Positions 24,813 through 32,014 of a stretch of DNA of 32,014 nucleotides are shown here, piece by piece. The stretch lies in assembly GCA_002729595.1 (NCBI GenBank), contig PBYL01000380.1, forward strand, positions 1 to 32,014, read 5' to 3'. A program made the position numbers and the translations under genes. Below the pieces are notes generated by a model, which was given only the letters and a program-made list of their open reading frames with translations, ran no database searches and was not told the origin of the DNA. Source of the DNA: Thalassovita sp. Lineage in GTDB: Bacteria; Bacteroidota; Bacteroidia; Cytophagales; Flammeovirgaceae. The stretch's first letter is position 1; the number at the start of each line of letters is the position of its first letter.

Positions 24813-25970
24813 ATGGAAATGAAAACATTTACTATATCCTCATTTATATTCAGTTTATTATTAGTTGCTATAACAAGTAATTTTAGCAATACCTTTGCTC
24901 AAGGTTGTGTTGCCATCAGACACTTTTCTTCATGCAATGGCAACAGTCTAGAATCTAATTTGGTAGAAAAAGGAAGCTGGCAAGTAGGCATGAACTACCG
25001 ATACTTTAGATCTTTTAGACATTTTAGAGGAACCGAAGAAGAACCAGACAGAGTAGCCAATAACTCAGAAGTAATTAATAATGCACATGCATGGGATTTT
25101 AACATCACTTACGGATTAAGTAGTAGATTATATACCAACTTGACTTTACCTTTTGTAATCAATACCCGCTCTTCTTTGTATGAGCATGGCCGCGAAGAAA
25201 GAAATACCACCTATTCGAGAGGCATGGCAGATGTACGTATTGGAGTGGGTTATTGGTTACTAAACCCAGAAGAAAACGAAAAAGGAAACATTGCGATTGG
25301 AGCAGCCCTTAAACTGCCAACTGGCGATTACAATGCCAGCGATATTTTTTATAATGTAGGTCCTGATGGAACACCACAAGTAAGACCAGTAGATCAATCA
25401 ATCCAACCTGGCGATGGTGGTTTTGGAATTAGCTTCGATATTCAAGTTTATAAAAAAGTGAGTGAAAGAATTTTTGCTTATGGTAGTGGCTTTTATCTCA
25501 TTAACCCTAGAGAGACAAATGGAACTAGAACATTTCGTGAAACATTGAGCCCGATTTTACAAAACGAAGCTATCATGGCTGTACCAGACCAGTTTTCTCT
25601 TAGAGCTGGGTTAAATTACGCTTTTCCTGTAACAGGTTTAGGTGGCTCACTCGGCTTAAGATACGAAGGTGTACCTGTTGAAGACCTCGTTGGTGGAAAC
25701 AATGGATTTAGAAGACCTGGTAATGTACTTTCTGTAGAACCAGGTATAAGTTATATGAAAGACAATGTGACATTGGGATTAAATGTGCCAATAGCTGTGA
25801 GAAGGGAAAGACCTCAGAGTATTACTGATATGGAGACAGAACAAAGCACTGGCAACCCGAGAAATGGTGATGCAGCATTTGCTGATTACCTAATCAATTT
25901 TTCTATCTCTTACAGAATTGGTAAAAAGATAGAATATCCGGTATTGCCCAATGGCACTTTCAACAATTAG
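24813..25970 (+). CDS. Outer-membrane beta-barrel, transporter-like
   Basis: 385 residues with a signal peptide (FIFSLLLVAITSNF, cut near TFAQ). The mature protein starts GCVAIRHFSSC with two cysteines, then has alternating amphipathic strands throughout (WQVGMNYRYF, WDFNITYGLS, LYTNLTLPFV, VRIGVGYWLL, IAIGAALKLP, ISFDIQVYKK, FSLRAGLNYAF, LGLRYEG), typical of an outer-membrane barrel of the MetA-like/phenol-degradation transporter superfamily. The last strand (DYLINFSISYRIG) is followed by a short polar tail and does not end in a C-terminal aromatic residue, so the family assignment is moderate. The ligand is unknown. It is followed by a clear terminator. Confidence 0.75.
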   Translation: MEMKTFTISSFIFSLLLVAITSNFSNTFAQGCVAIRHFSSCNGNSLESNLVEKGSWQVGMNYRYFRSFRHFRGTEEEPDRVANNSEVINNAHAWDFNITYGLSSRLYTNLTLPFVINTRSSLYEHGREERNTTYSRGMADVRIGVGYWLLNPEENEKGNIAIGAALKLPTGDYNASDIFYNVGPDGTPQVRPVDQSIQPGDGGFGISFDIQVYKKVSERIFAYGSGFYLINPRETNGTRTFRETLSPILQNEAIMAVPDQFSLRAGLNYAFPVTGLGGSLGLRYEGVPVEDLVGGNNGFRRPGNVLSVEPGISYMKDNVTLGLNVPIAVRRERPQSITDMETEQSTGNPRNGDAAFADYLINFSISYRIGKKIEYPVLPNGTFNN

Positions 25971-25998
25971 AAATTAGTAATCTGTAATATAATTCCAT

Positions 25999-26030
25999 AG
26001 AGGTTGTAATTTTTTATTGCAACCTCTTTT
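25999..26030 (+). terminator. Terminator after the barrel gene
   Basis: Stem AGAGGTTGTAAT / ATTGCAACCTCT (12 bp, one G-U), loop TTTTT, followed by TTTTGTTTT. It starts 28 nt after the stop codon. The opposite strand has fewer T after the stem, so it acts mainly on plus-strand transcripts. Confidence 0.88.
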
Positions 26031-26062
26031 GTTTTATAAGTTACTAAATAATGTTTATTGAT

Positions 26063-26653
26063 TCAATTTTCTTGCAGTCTTTCTAACATATCTTCATAAG
26101 CACCAGATAATGCATTCTCTTGCCCAGTTAGTTCTTCTATGCGGATAAAAAATTGAATTAGAATGAGATCAATATTTTCCATCTCATGAGTTTCGGCTTC
26201 GAAATATAAATCGACTATTTTATTGATCGACCTCTGAGTAATGATATCTTGCAGGCCGTAAACCAGTGTAAGTCTTTGCGTGGTTTCAAAATCTAATTCG
26301 GAGACGATGCCGGTAGATTTAGTAGTTTCCCAAGCTGTTTTTGTCATCATGGCATCTACTAAGCTTTGCTGGTTTGTTAAAACTCCCAGATCAAAAAAGT
26401 CTTTCTTCTTTAATTCTTGCTTCAAGCTATCATTCTTATTGCTAATAAGGCTATCTAATCTACTTTTAATTTGCTGATGACTTTTTCTCCACCGCTCTAA
26501 AATTTTCACGTTTATCTCAAGCTCTTTTTTAATACTTTCAATTGCTACTTCTTTTTGCTTGTTGATTTTATAGGTATCGTATAGCTTGTTAATAAAAAGT
26601 GCAAATAGTACACTAAAGATGATCAGAAATCCTTCAGCCAAATATTTCTTCAT
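26063..26653 (-). CDS. DUF6090-like membrane-anchored protein
   Basis: 196 residues. An N-terminal membrane helix (about 6-24, EGFLIIFSVLFALFINKL) is followed by a lysine-rich coiled-coil helix (about 30-90) and a helical domain to the end (ETTQRLTLVYGLQDII...). The layout resembles DUF6090-type Bacteroidota proteins, which have one membrane helix and a helical periplasmic or cytoplasmic domain of unknown role. No enzyme motif is visible. Gene order places it after a convergent terminator and downstream of an independent lipoprotein gene. A TAGGTTTG box (minus strand, 26705-26712) lies about 50 bp upstream, but without a -33 TTG at the right distance. The family call is tentative. Confidence 0.68.
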   Translation of the reverse strand: MKKYLAEGFLIIFSVLFALFINKLYDTYKINKQKEVAIESIKKELEINVKILERWRKSHQQIKSRLDSLISNKNDSLKQELKKKDFFDLGVLTNQQSLVDAMMTKTAWETTKSTGIVSELDFETTQRLTLVYGLQDIITQRSINKIVDLYFEAETHEMENIDLILIQFFIRIEELTGQENALSGAYEDMLERLQEN

Positions 26654-26735
26654 AGAATCGAATTAATGCTTTCAACTAAAAATAGTATGCAAGTTCTTTA
26701 CTCACAAACCTATTTTAAGATACAGCAAGAAAGAT

Positions 26736-27626
26736 TTATTCTTTTGTGATCATGTACAATTCAAATTTGCCATCTACTTTTTTATGAAAATATATCGATT
26801 GATTATCTGGTGAAATGGTCGGGCCTTCTACAAAACCAGTTATTGCATCTATTTTGTAAGGTTTGTGAAATGCTTCATCCACAGAGTCGCGAGTTGCTAC
26901 ATAAATCTGGGGCTGAGAATCTTCTGAAATTGGTGCTGCTACTCTGGTGAAATATATCTCCAACAAATCAGAAGAAATACAAGCAGCATATTCCAGATCG
27001 TCTGTATTTATTAGTTTGAAAATACTTTGATCAGCTACTCTTTGAAAAGAGTTATCAACTTTTTGAGCCAGAACCAAATTGGCTTCATGTGGTCCTCCAA
27101 ACGTATTAAACTTACCATCTACAAAGTAAAGCCAATTCCCATCTTCGCTTACTTCCACATCGAAATTTACCCAACCTGCTTCATTCCTAGAAATTCCACT
27201 TACTAACTGAATATCTGAAATGGCACCATCTTTAAAAACTCCCTGAAAAATAGTTGAAAATGTATCGTCGTAATTTCTAGTGGACACAAAATAAAAATTA
27301 TTAGCGGCATCCATCGTAGGTACACCTTCTAAACTTTCTGTATTTACTCCTTGCAGTTCTCCTTGATACACAAAGTTCAAAGCATCAACTTTTGTAGCAT
27401 AATGCAAATTGGTATTTACTGATGCATCATTGAGATTATTAAAGAAAAGAGTTTGACCATCTTTAGAAAGAAAAGGCTCCATAATTTCTCCATCATAGTT
27501 GAGTACATTCATTTTTTGAGGAGTACCAAAAGCAATGTATCTTGATTCAGGCCCTGTAATTTCAGCTTCTTCATGATTACAAGATTGCATCAAACACAAG
27601 ATCAATAAAGCACAAAGGAATTTCAT
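26736..27626 (-). CDS. PD40/TolB-like beta-propeller lipoprotein
   Basis: 296 residues. The lipoprotein signal has the lipobox-like M-Q-S-C16. The body has repeated PD40/TolB-type strands with the S-x-D-G-x-x-L/I-Y/F-F pattern: LSKDGQTLFFNN, VSEDGNWLYFVDG, ISSDLLEIYFTR and ISPDNQSIYFHKK, spaced as blades of a propeller. Such lipoproteins usually bind proteins or sugars at the cell surface or in the periplasm; a specific role is not visible. It has one-gene structure: a minus-strand terminator lies just upstream (27664-27690), so it is transcribed separately from the permease gene, though its own promoter is not obvious. Confidence 0.82.
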   Translation of the reverse strand: MKFLCALLILCLMQSCNHEEAEITGPESRYIAFGTPQKMNVLNYDGEIMEPFLSKDGQTLFFNNLNDASVNTNLHYATKVDALNFVYQGELQGVNTESLEGVPTMDAANNFYFVSTRNYDDTFSTIFQGVFKDGAISDIQLVSGISRNEAGWVNFDVEVSEDGNWLYFVDGKFNTFGGPHEANLVLAQKVDNSFQRVADQSIFKLINTDDLEYAACISSDLLEIYFTRVAAPISEDSQPQIYVATRDSVDEAFHKPYKIDAITGFVEGPTISPDNQSIYFHKKVDGKFELYMITKE

Positions 27627-27663
27627 CTAATGAGATTTTGAACCAAAAAGATATACAAAACAA

Positions 27664-27690
27664 AAAGCGGAAGTGCTTCACTCCCGCTTT
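27664..27690 (-). terminator. Terminator after the PadR/permease operon
   Basis: Arms AAAGCGGAAGTG and CACTCCCGCTTT pair at 11 of 12 positions around a 3-nt loop. On the minus strand the stem is followed by TTTTGTTTTG, as expected for a terminator of the minus-strand permease gene ending at 27784; on the plus strand no T-run follows. Confidence 0.8.
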
Positions 27691-27783
27691 AAATCTTGTC
27701 AGTTAATTATATTATCGCATGAAACTAAACATTAGATTGCATTAATCTCCAAAGGTTTAATTCTTGAGGTAAAATTTTAATCC

Positions 27784-30405
27784 TTATTCCTTTCTTAAAT
27801 GCACAATTGGATTTGCCAAAGCAGCCTTTAATGTGTTGAAACCAATTGTAAAAGCGGCGACTAATGAGACTAAAGAACCTGCCAATAATACACTTATAAA
27901 GTCTACTTCAATTCTATAAGAGAATTGTTGGAGCCAATCATTCATAAAATAGATAGATAATGGAATGCCAACAGCAAAGCCAATAAGAATGAGCAGCATA
28001 AATTTTCTTACTACCAACAACACGATTTGAGGCACAGTAGAACCCAATACTTTTCTAATGCTGATCTCTTTGCTTTTTTCTTCTGTCGTAAATAATACGA
28101 TTCCGTATAATCCCATGCATGAAATGATAATGCTGAGAGCTGCAAAAATGCTAAAGAGTTTTAAGAACCTTCTTTCACTGTTATAAACTGCCTGATAGGT
28201 TTCATCTACAAATTGAAAACTGAAATATTCATCTGGCGAGAAGTTTTTCCAAATGGTTTCGATGTCATCAAGAGTGGAAAAAACATCATCTGTTTTTAGC
28301 CTTACAATAATATTATCTGGACTTAGTCTGCTACCAGGAGGAACTGTGCAAAACACCACAGGAATTACAGAAGACAACAACGACTGATAATGGTAATTAT
28401 CAACTACACCAATTACCTCATGTCTTGTGTCATCAATTTCAATCATGGTTTTAACTGGGTTTTCTCCACCCATTATGTCCATAGCCGCTTTGTTTATAAT
28501 TACCTGACTTTCAGCACCAAAATCTGATTCTCTCACAAAGTTTTCCCCATATAAAAATGGAATTTCTAATGTTCCGAAAAAGTCTTGGTCGATCGAAACT
28601 ACATGAATCGATTTTTTATTTAGGCGAGAAGCTTCATCCCAAGCTAAACTACCTGTATTATTCATTTGGCTTGGCAAAGACTCTCCAGAAACAGTTACAG
28701 CTTGCACAGCAGAAAGCTTGGCAATTTCCTCTTTTATCAACTTAATTTTTTCTTGAGTAGCACGGTCTTCTACCTTAATAGTGAGCAATTGCTCTTGATT
28801 AAACCCAAGATTTTTGTGCGACATAAAATCAACTTGCCTGTATACAATTACAGAAGAAATTATAAGAAAAACAGATACCGCAAATTGGAAAGAAACCAAT
28901 ACTTTTTGCAGGTTATTTTTACGTCTGTTGTTTGCCTGTTTGTTGATCATTTTACTCACTGATACTGAGGTAAGCAACCAAGCCGGATAAGAACCCGCCA
29001 AAGTACCGCATACAAATATTAATGCGATAAATAAGCTTACAGATTCTTTAGTGACTAATATTGAAAATGGAATTGGCTTAGCTAAAAAGTTGATAAAAAC
29101 AGGCCATAAAAGATAGACAAGTGTTATTCCCATCAACATACTTAAAAACAAAGTAATATTGGACTCTGTTAAAAACTGAACTAAAAGTTGTTTTTTGCTC
29201 GCTCCCAAAACTTTTCTCACTCCTACTTCTTTCGTCCTTTTGTTAACTCGCGCTCCCATTAAATTAAGATAGTTAATGGTGGCAATGAGAATGATAAAAA
29301 TTCCGATAATTACAAAAGTGATAATATTATCTATACTGGTTTCAGCATTTGCCCCGCTCACCTCAGTAGAATACAAGTGCACTTTATTTAGTGGTTGAAA
29401 ATAAAATGAACGCTGTGCAACAAATTCTGGCCCCAATGCTCGCTCTATGATATTAGGAAACTGTAATTCAATTCTTGCTACATCAGCCTTATTTGGTATG
29501 TAAACATATGTATGCAACCAATTAAATCCCCAGTGTTTATTGAACCTACTATATAGTTCATAAGCATTTGAAATAGAGCCCAAAACCTCAAAAGGTAAAT
29601 CTGTGTTGGAAGGTAGCGATTTCATTACTCCATCGATACGCATTGTTATATTGGCATTTCCATCGTAGATTTTGATGGGTAATAACTTTCCTACTGGGTT
29701 TACTCCTTCACCAAAATATTTGTTTGAAACTTCCTCAGTGAGCACTACTGTATTTTTCTCAGTTAATGCATGTTTAGGATCACCATATATAAATGGCAAA
29801 TCGAATACATTAAACATCGATGAATCTGCCCAGTAGAAATTTTCTTCGTAGTATTTTTGGCTGTCTAATTCAACAAAAACCGGATCGTTACCAAAGCGAG
29901 CAAATTCCATAGAAGATTCGAAATCTGTTAAGAATGCATCTGCCAATGGAGTTGGTGTAGACCTTACTAAGTTTTTAGATTCCGGATTATACTGCAAGAC
30001 CCTGTAAATATTTTCGCCTTTAGAATGGAAATTATCATAGCTTATTTCGTAGCTAACAAAAGCATAGATAAACAAAAAAGACATTAAGCTTATGGTGAGA
30101 CCAAGCAAATTTATTACAGTAAATAATCGGTGTTGCAATAATGATCTCACACTAATTTTTATATTGTTATGAATCATAAGTGTATCTATTACTAGGAGAA
30201 AAAGTGTTTTTACATTTTTGAAATTATGGAGCCTAAAAGCCATTAACACAGCTTTTAAATAACCGAAATACAACTTTACTGCAGATTGAGATTCACTTTT
30301 CCATTCAAACCACTCGTGCAAATCACCAATTATTTCATCAGCGAATCTCTCTTTCAATAAAGCTTCAAGCAGGGAATCAATCCATTTGGGTGGGTATCTT
30401 TTCAT
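27784..30405 (-). CDS. FtsX/MacB-type ABC transporter permease with N-terminal prefix domain
   Basis: 873 residues. The first ~75 residues (PPKWIDSLLEALLKERFADEI and following) form the short helical 'permease prefix' domain found on these proteins in Bacteroidota. Then come two MacB-type periplasmic domains, each flanked by FtsX core regions with membrane helices: one at about 95-115, a group near 360-490, another group at the C-terminal end (IISCMGLYGIVLF, then four helices in total across the second FtsX module). The EVGVRKVLGASKKQL and EISIRKVLGSTVPQI segments, one per half, are typical FtsX cytoplasmic loops. No ATPase gene is next to it, so the motor must lie elsewhere. Likely role: export of peptides or lipids, or mechanotransmission; the cargo is unknown. 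The gene follows padR with a 6-nt gap and ends before a clear terminator. Confidence 0.9.
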   Translation of the reverse strand: MKRYPPKWIDSLLEALLKERFADEIIGDLHEWFEWKSESQSAVKLYFGYLKAVLMAFRLHNFKNVKTLFLLVIDTLMIHNNIKISVRSLLQHRLFTVINLLGLTISLMSFLFIYAFVSYEISYDNFHSKGENIYRVLQYNPESKNLVRSTPTPLADAFLTDFESSMEFARFGNDPVFVELDSQKYYEENFYWADSSMFNVFDLPFIYGDPKHALTEKNTVVLTEEVSNKYFGEGVNPVGKLLPIKIYDGNANITMRIDGVMKSLPSNTDLPFEVLGSISNAYELYSRFNKHWGFNWLHTYVYIPNKADVARIELQFPNIIERALGPEFVAQRSFYFQPLNKVHLYSTEVSGANAETSIDNIITFVIIGIFIILIATINYLNLMGARVNKRTKEVGVRKVLGASKKQLLVQFLTESNITLFLSMLMGITLVYLLWPVFINFLAKPIPFSILVTKESVSLFIALIFVCGTLAGSYPAWLLTSVSVSKMINKQANNRRKNNLQKVLVSFQFAVSVFLIISSVIVYRQVDFMSHKNLGFNQEQLLTIKVEDRATQEKIKLIKEEIAKLSAVQAVTVSGESLPSQMNNTGSLAWDEASRLNKKSIHVVSIDQDFFGTLEIPFLYGENFVRESDFGAESQVIINKAAMDIMGGENPVKTMIEIDDTRHEVIGVVDNYHYQSLLSSVIPVVFCTVPPGSRLSPDNIIVRLKTDDVFSTLDDIETIWKNFSPDEYFSFQFVDETYQAVYNSERRFLKLFSIFAALSIIISCMGLYGIVLFTTEEKSKEISIRKVLGSTVPQIVLLVVRKFMLLILIGFAVGIPLSIYFMNDWLQQFSYRIEVDFISVLLAGSLVSLVAAFTIGFNTLKAALANPIVHLRKE

Positions 30406-30411
30406 AGGCCA

Positions 30412-30735
30412 TTATGGATTTATACCGGGCATCAACTTCCATAATTTATCGCGCAGGTTTCTAGCGTGTTCAAGTGCTGCCCTTCCATCAGAAGTAATTT
30501 TATATAAACGTTTGCTTCTCCCTCCTCTCGCATTACTTGCACCACCAACATAAGATTCAACAAAGCCTTTTTCTTCTAATCGATATAAAGCAGTATGTAT
30601 CGTACTCACAGTTACAGTTCTTCCAGTTTGTTCTTCTATTTCTTTTAAAATAGAAATACCATAAGCATCGCCATTCAGAATGCCGACCATGAGTAGGATC
30701 ATCTCTTCAAACTCTCCCAGATGGGTACCTTTCAT
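30412..30735 (-). CDS. PadR-family transcriptional regulator
   Basis: 107 residues, the short PadR form. The winged helix is seen in FEEMILLMVGIL..GDAYGISILKEIEEQTGR..VSTIHTALYRLEEKGFVES, followed by a wing with GGRSKRLYKITSDGRAALE and a short C-terminal helix. Short PadR proteins with a permease of the prefix-domain type occur as pairs in many Cytophagales, so this regulator probably represses its own operon and releases it on binding a small molecule or drug. It lies 6 nt before the permease gene and behind a consensus promoter at 30769-30799. No exact ATGTnnnACAT-type PadR operator was found nearby. Confidence 0.92.
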   Translation of the reverse strand: MKGTHLGEFEEMILLMVGILNGDAYGISILKEIEEQTGRTVTVSTIHTALYRLEEKGFVESYVGGASNARGGRSKRLYKITSDGRAALEHARNLRDKLWKLMPGINP

Positions 30736-31146
30736 AATTTAGATATGATTATATTCGTAAATGTAAATCAAATGTATTTATTATATTCTTAAATGCCAAT
30801 TAAATACTTACAATTTTAACAAATTGGGCTAAAGTGATAGATTTTGTATTATAGAAATACGATATAAAATGGTTTAAGGAAAAATAAAAACGCAAAGTAA
30901 TGGAGTCAGAATGACTTACTTTTTTATGAAATTTGGGTTTAAAAAAGGCTAAATTCAGTTAATTTCAACCTCTAAAGCAACAGATTTAAGATTTTAACAA
31001 ATTTTAAGGCTTTAAATTTTGTATTTAAAAGTTCAAGTGAATACCTTAGTCCCGATTCTAGATATAGTAATTCTCCAAAGTTATTTATTTATCTAGCTGC
31101 TATTTCAAAGACAATAAGATTACATCTAAAAGTACTGTAAGCCAAA
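30736..31146. other. Intergenic region, 411 bp
   Basis: The divergent spacer between padR and the small secreted protein. It holds the padR promoter (30769-30799) and an imperfect hairpin at about 30894-30922 (AAAGTA / TACTTT with an inner AGTCA / TGACT, 4-nt bulge on the left arm) followed by T-runs, for which no upstream plus-strand gene is visible. Plus-strand TAnnnTTTG boxes (three instead of two spacer bases) are seen but are not consensus. No coding frame or RNA gene was recognised. Confidence 0.5.
30769..30799 (-). promoter_or_regulatory. Bacteroidota-type promoter of padR/permease operon
   Basis: On the minus strand TTG (30797-30799), a 20-nt spacer, then TACATTTG (30769-30776), matching the consensus TTG, 19-20 nt, TAnnTTTG. 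The padR ATG follows 33 nt further on. Confidence 0.75.
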
Positions 31147-31545
31147 GTGAATTCTAAAGCTAATATATCAAAATCAAGCACTGCAATTTTTATGTTAATT
31201 GCGGCTCTTTGGATTTTTGGTATTTCTAATAGTTTCGCTGCAGATTGGCAATCACAAAAACAGTTACAAGAAGCTACTCTAGGTAAAGATGCAACCTTTC
31301 ATGCAAATAATGCTTTACCATCGTCTCACAACAACAAATCTGTATTAGAAGAATCTCTTAACTCTGAAAAATCAGAAGAAGAAGATTCTAAAGATAAAAA
31401 TACCAAGACTAGCTTTAGCCTAATATTCAACACGGTTTATACACCCTGCTTATGGGTTGACTACCCTCAGTTCAATCATAAGCAACAAATTTCTCTGTTG
31501 AGCAAGCCAGAAATCTTTATTCTGAATTGCTCATTCCTTATTTAA
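31147..31545 (+). CDS. Small secreted or membrane-anchored hypothetical protein
   Basis: 132 residues from a GTG at 31147 (no closer ATG gives a full signal peptide; an ATG at codon 17 would lose the basic N-region). Residues about 13-32 (AIFMLIAALWIFGISNSFAA) form a signal peptide with cleavage near FAA-D. The mature part is polar with an acidic, serine/glutamate-rich stretch (SEKSEEEDSKDK) and a hydrophobic C-terminus (about 115-132). I do not recognise a family. The frame is intact and the signal peptide is convincing, which is the main reason to call it a gene. The flanking regions carry no clear partner. Confidence 0.5.
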   Translation: MNSKANISKSSTAIFMLIAALWIFGISNSFAADWQSQKQLQEATLGKDATFHANNALPSSHNNKSVLEESLNSEKSEEEDSKDKNTKTSFSLIFNTVYTPCLWVDYPQFNHKQQISLLSKPEIFILNCSFLI

Positions 31546-32014
31546 ATCACTCAATTCTACGTCTTTATTTCCCTATTCAAGACTAATTAGTCTTAGTTAA
31601 TAGCTATCTAAAACCTTGTTTGTCGGCTTATTTCTAATTGCAAAAATTAGATTGTAAACCAATAATTAATGGCGGATGATGAAGCAATGCTGGCTATATA
31701 ACATAGTGCAGACAAAGTGTGAAATTGATATTTAATAATCATTCAGATTAAATATCTAGTGAAGATTGAGAGCAGAAAGCATTGGTTGAAGTGACAATAA
31801 TTTATTTAGATGAGAAATGAAAACGTAGGGTTCCGGTGGCGAATACGAATACATTATATAGAGAATTTCTTCATGATTTGAATATAATTATAAACCAGTT
31901 ATGAAATAACAAACGGTAAAGGACAAATTGAGACACACACATAAATAACCATGCTTAGGGGATGGAATCCCAATACCATTAATGAAAGACTGTTCAGCTT
32001 TTATGTTGATATAA
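31546..32014. other. Intergenic region at the right end, 469 bp
   Basis: No supported gene. A perfect 16-bp palindrome, AAGACTAATTAGTCTT, lies at 31579-31594, 33 nt after the small secreted gene. A frame from ATG 31951 stays open to the window end (21 codons), which could be the start of a next gene but cannot be judged. Nothing else recognisable was seen. Confidence 0.5.

Noticed and set aside
31951..32014. Start of a further gene at the right edge
   Set aside because: Only 21 open codons are visible, with no recognised motif or upstream signal, so it cannot be told from chance.

Overview
The window looks like a chromosome segment from a free-living, probably marine or polysaccharide-degrading member of the Bacteroidota (Cytophagales-like). 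The evidence is the low G+C content, the near absence of Shine-Dalgarno sequences, several promoters of the Bacteroidota form (TTG, 19-20 nt, TAnnTTTG), many short Bacteroidota-type lipoprotein signals, a VPS10/Asp-box secreted protein, PadR plus FtsX-type permease and DUF1501/DUF1553 genes. The species cannot be named from the sequence. No rRNA, tRNA, CRISPR array, transposase or integrase was seen.

Layout. 1-2592: the 3' part of a large secreted VPS10/Asp-box beta-propeller protein, closed by a strong hairpin. 3068-4961: a DUF4287/DUF5655 protein and a CPA1 Na+/H+ antiporter, both on the minus strand. 5085-7315: a two-gene minus-strand cassette, a 132-residue helical protein followed by an AT-rich kinesin-light-chain-type TPR protein. 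The two share a 15-residue motif, at the C-terminus of one and the N-terminus of the other. 7448-9527: a secreted DUF1593 nucleoside-hydrolase-like protein convergent with a beta-lactamase-fold lipoprotein. 9604-15246: a planctomycete-style pair (DUF1501 Tat lipoprotein and DUF1549/DUF1553 cytochrome with CBM6-like insert) and a secreted ConA-like protein. 15365-16633: a divergent membrane-spanning regulator-like protein that also ends in a ConA-like domain. 16617-19238: an SDR epimerase-like protein, a small ribbon-helix-helix-like protein with a DUF1697 protein, and a family-4-type uracil-DNA glycosylase. 19380-20875: an SDR oxidoreductase and its TetR regulator behind twin palindromic operators. 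20876-22999: a DUF1648 membrane protein and a lipoprotein sulfatase. 23160-25970: YceI behind a 20-bp palindrome, a hypothetical protein and an outer-membrane barrel. 26063-30735: a DUF6090-like membrane protein, a PD40 lipoprotein, and a PadR regulator with a large FtsX-type permease. 31147-31545: a small secreted protein.

How the parts work together. Several products (VPS10 protein, DUF1593, DUF1501/DUF1553, ConA-like protein, sulfatase) suggest extracellular or periplasmic handling of complex, partly sulfated glycans, although no SusC/SusD pair is present. The regulatory pieces that can be read directly are the TetR twin operators, the YceI palindrome, and consensus promoters before the small ribbon-helix-helix gene and before padR.

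The best candidate for an undescribed system is the 5085-7315 cassette. It has the arrangement of a receptor/effector pair joined by homotypic, possibly amyloid-like, motif contact: repeat receptor with N-terminal motif, small effector with the matching C-terminal motif, TAATG overlap between the genes, and AT-rich composition of the receptor gene. That reading is an inference and has not been tested.
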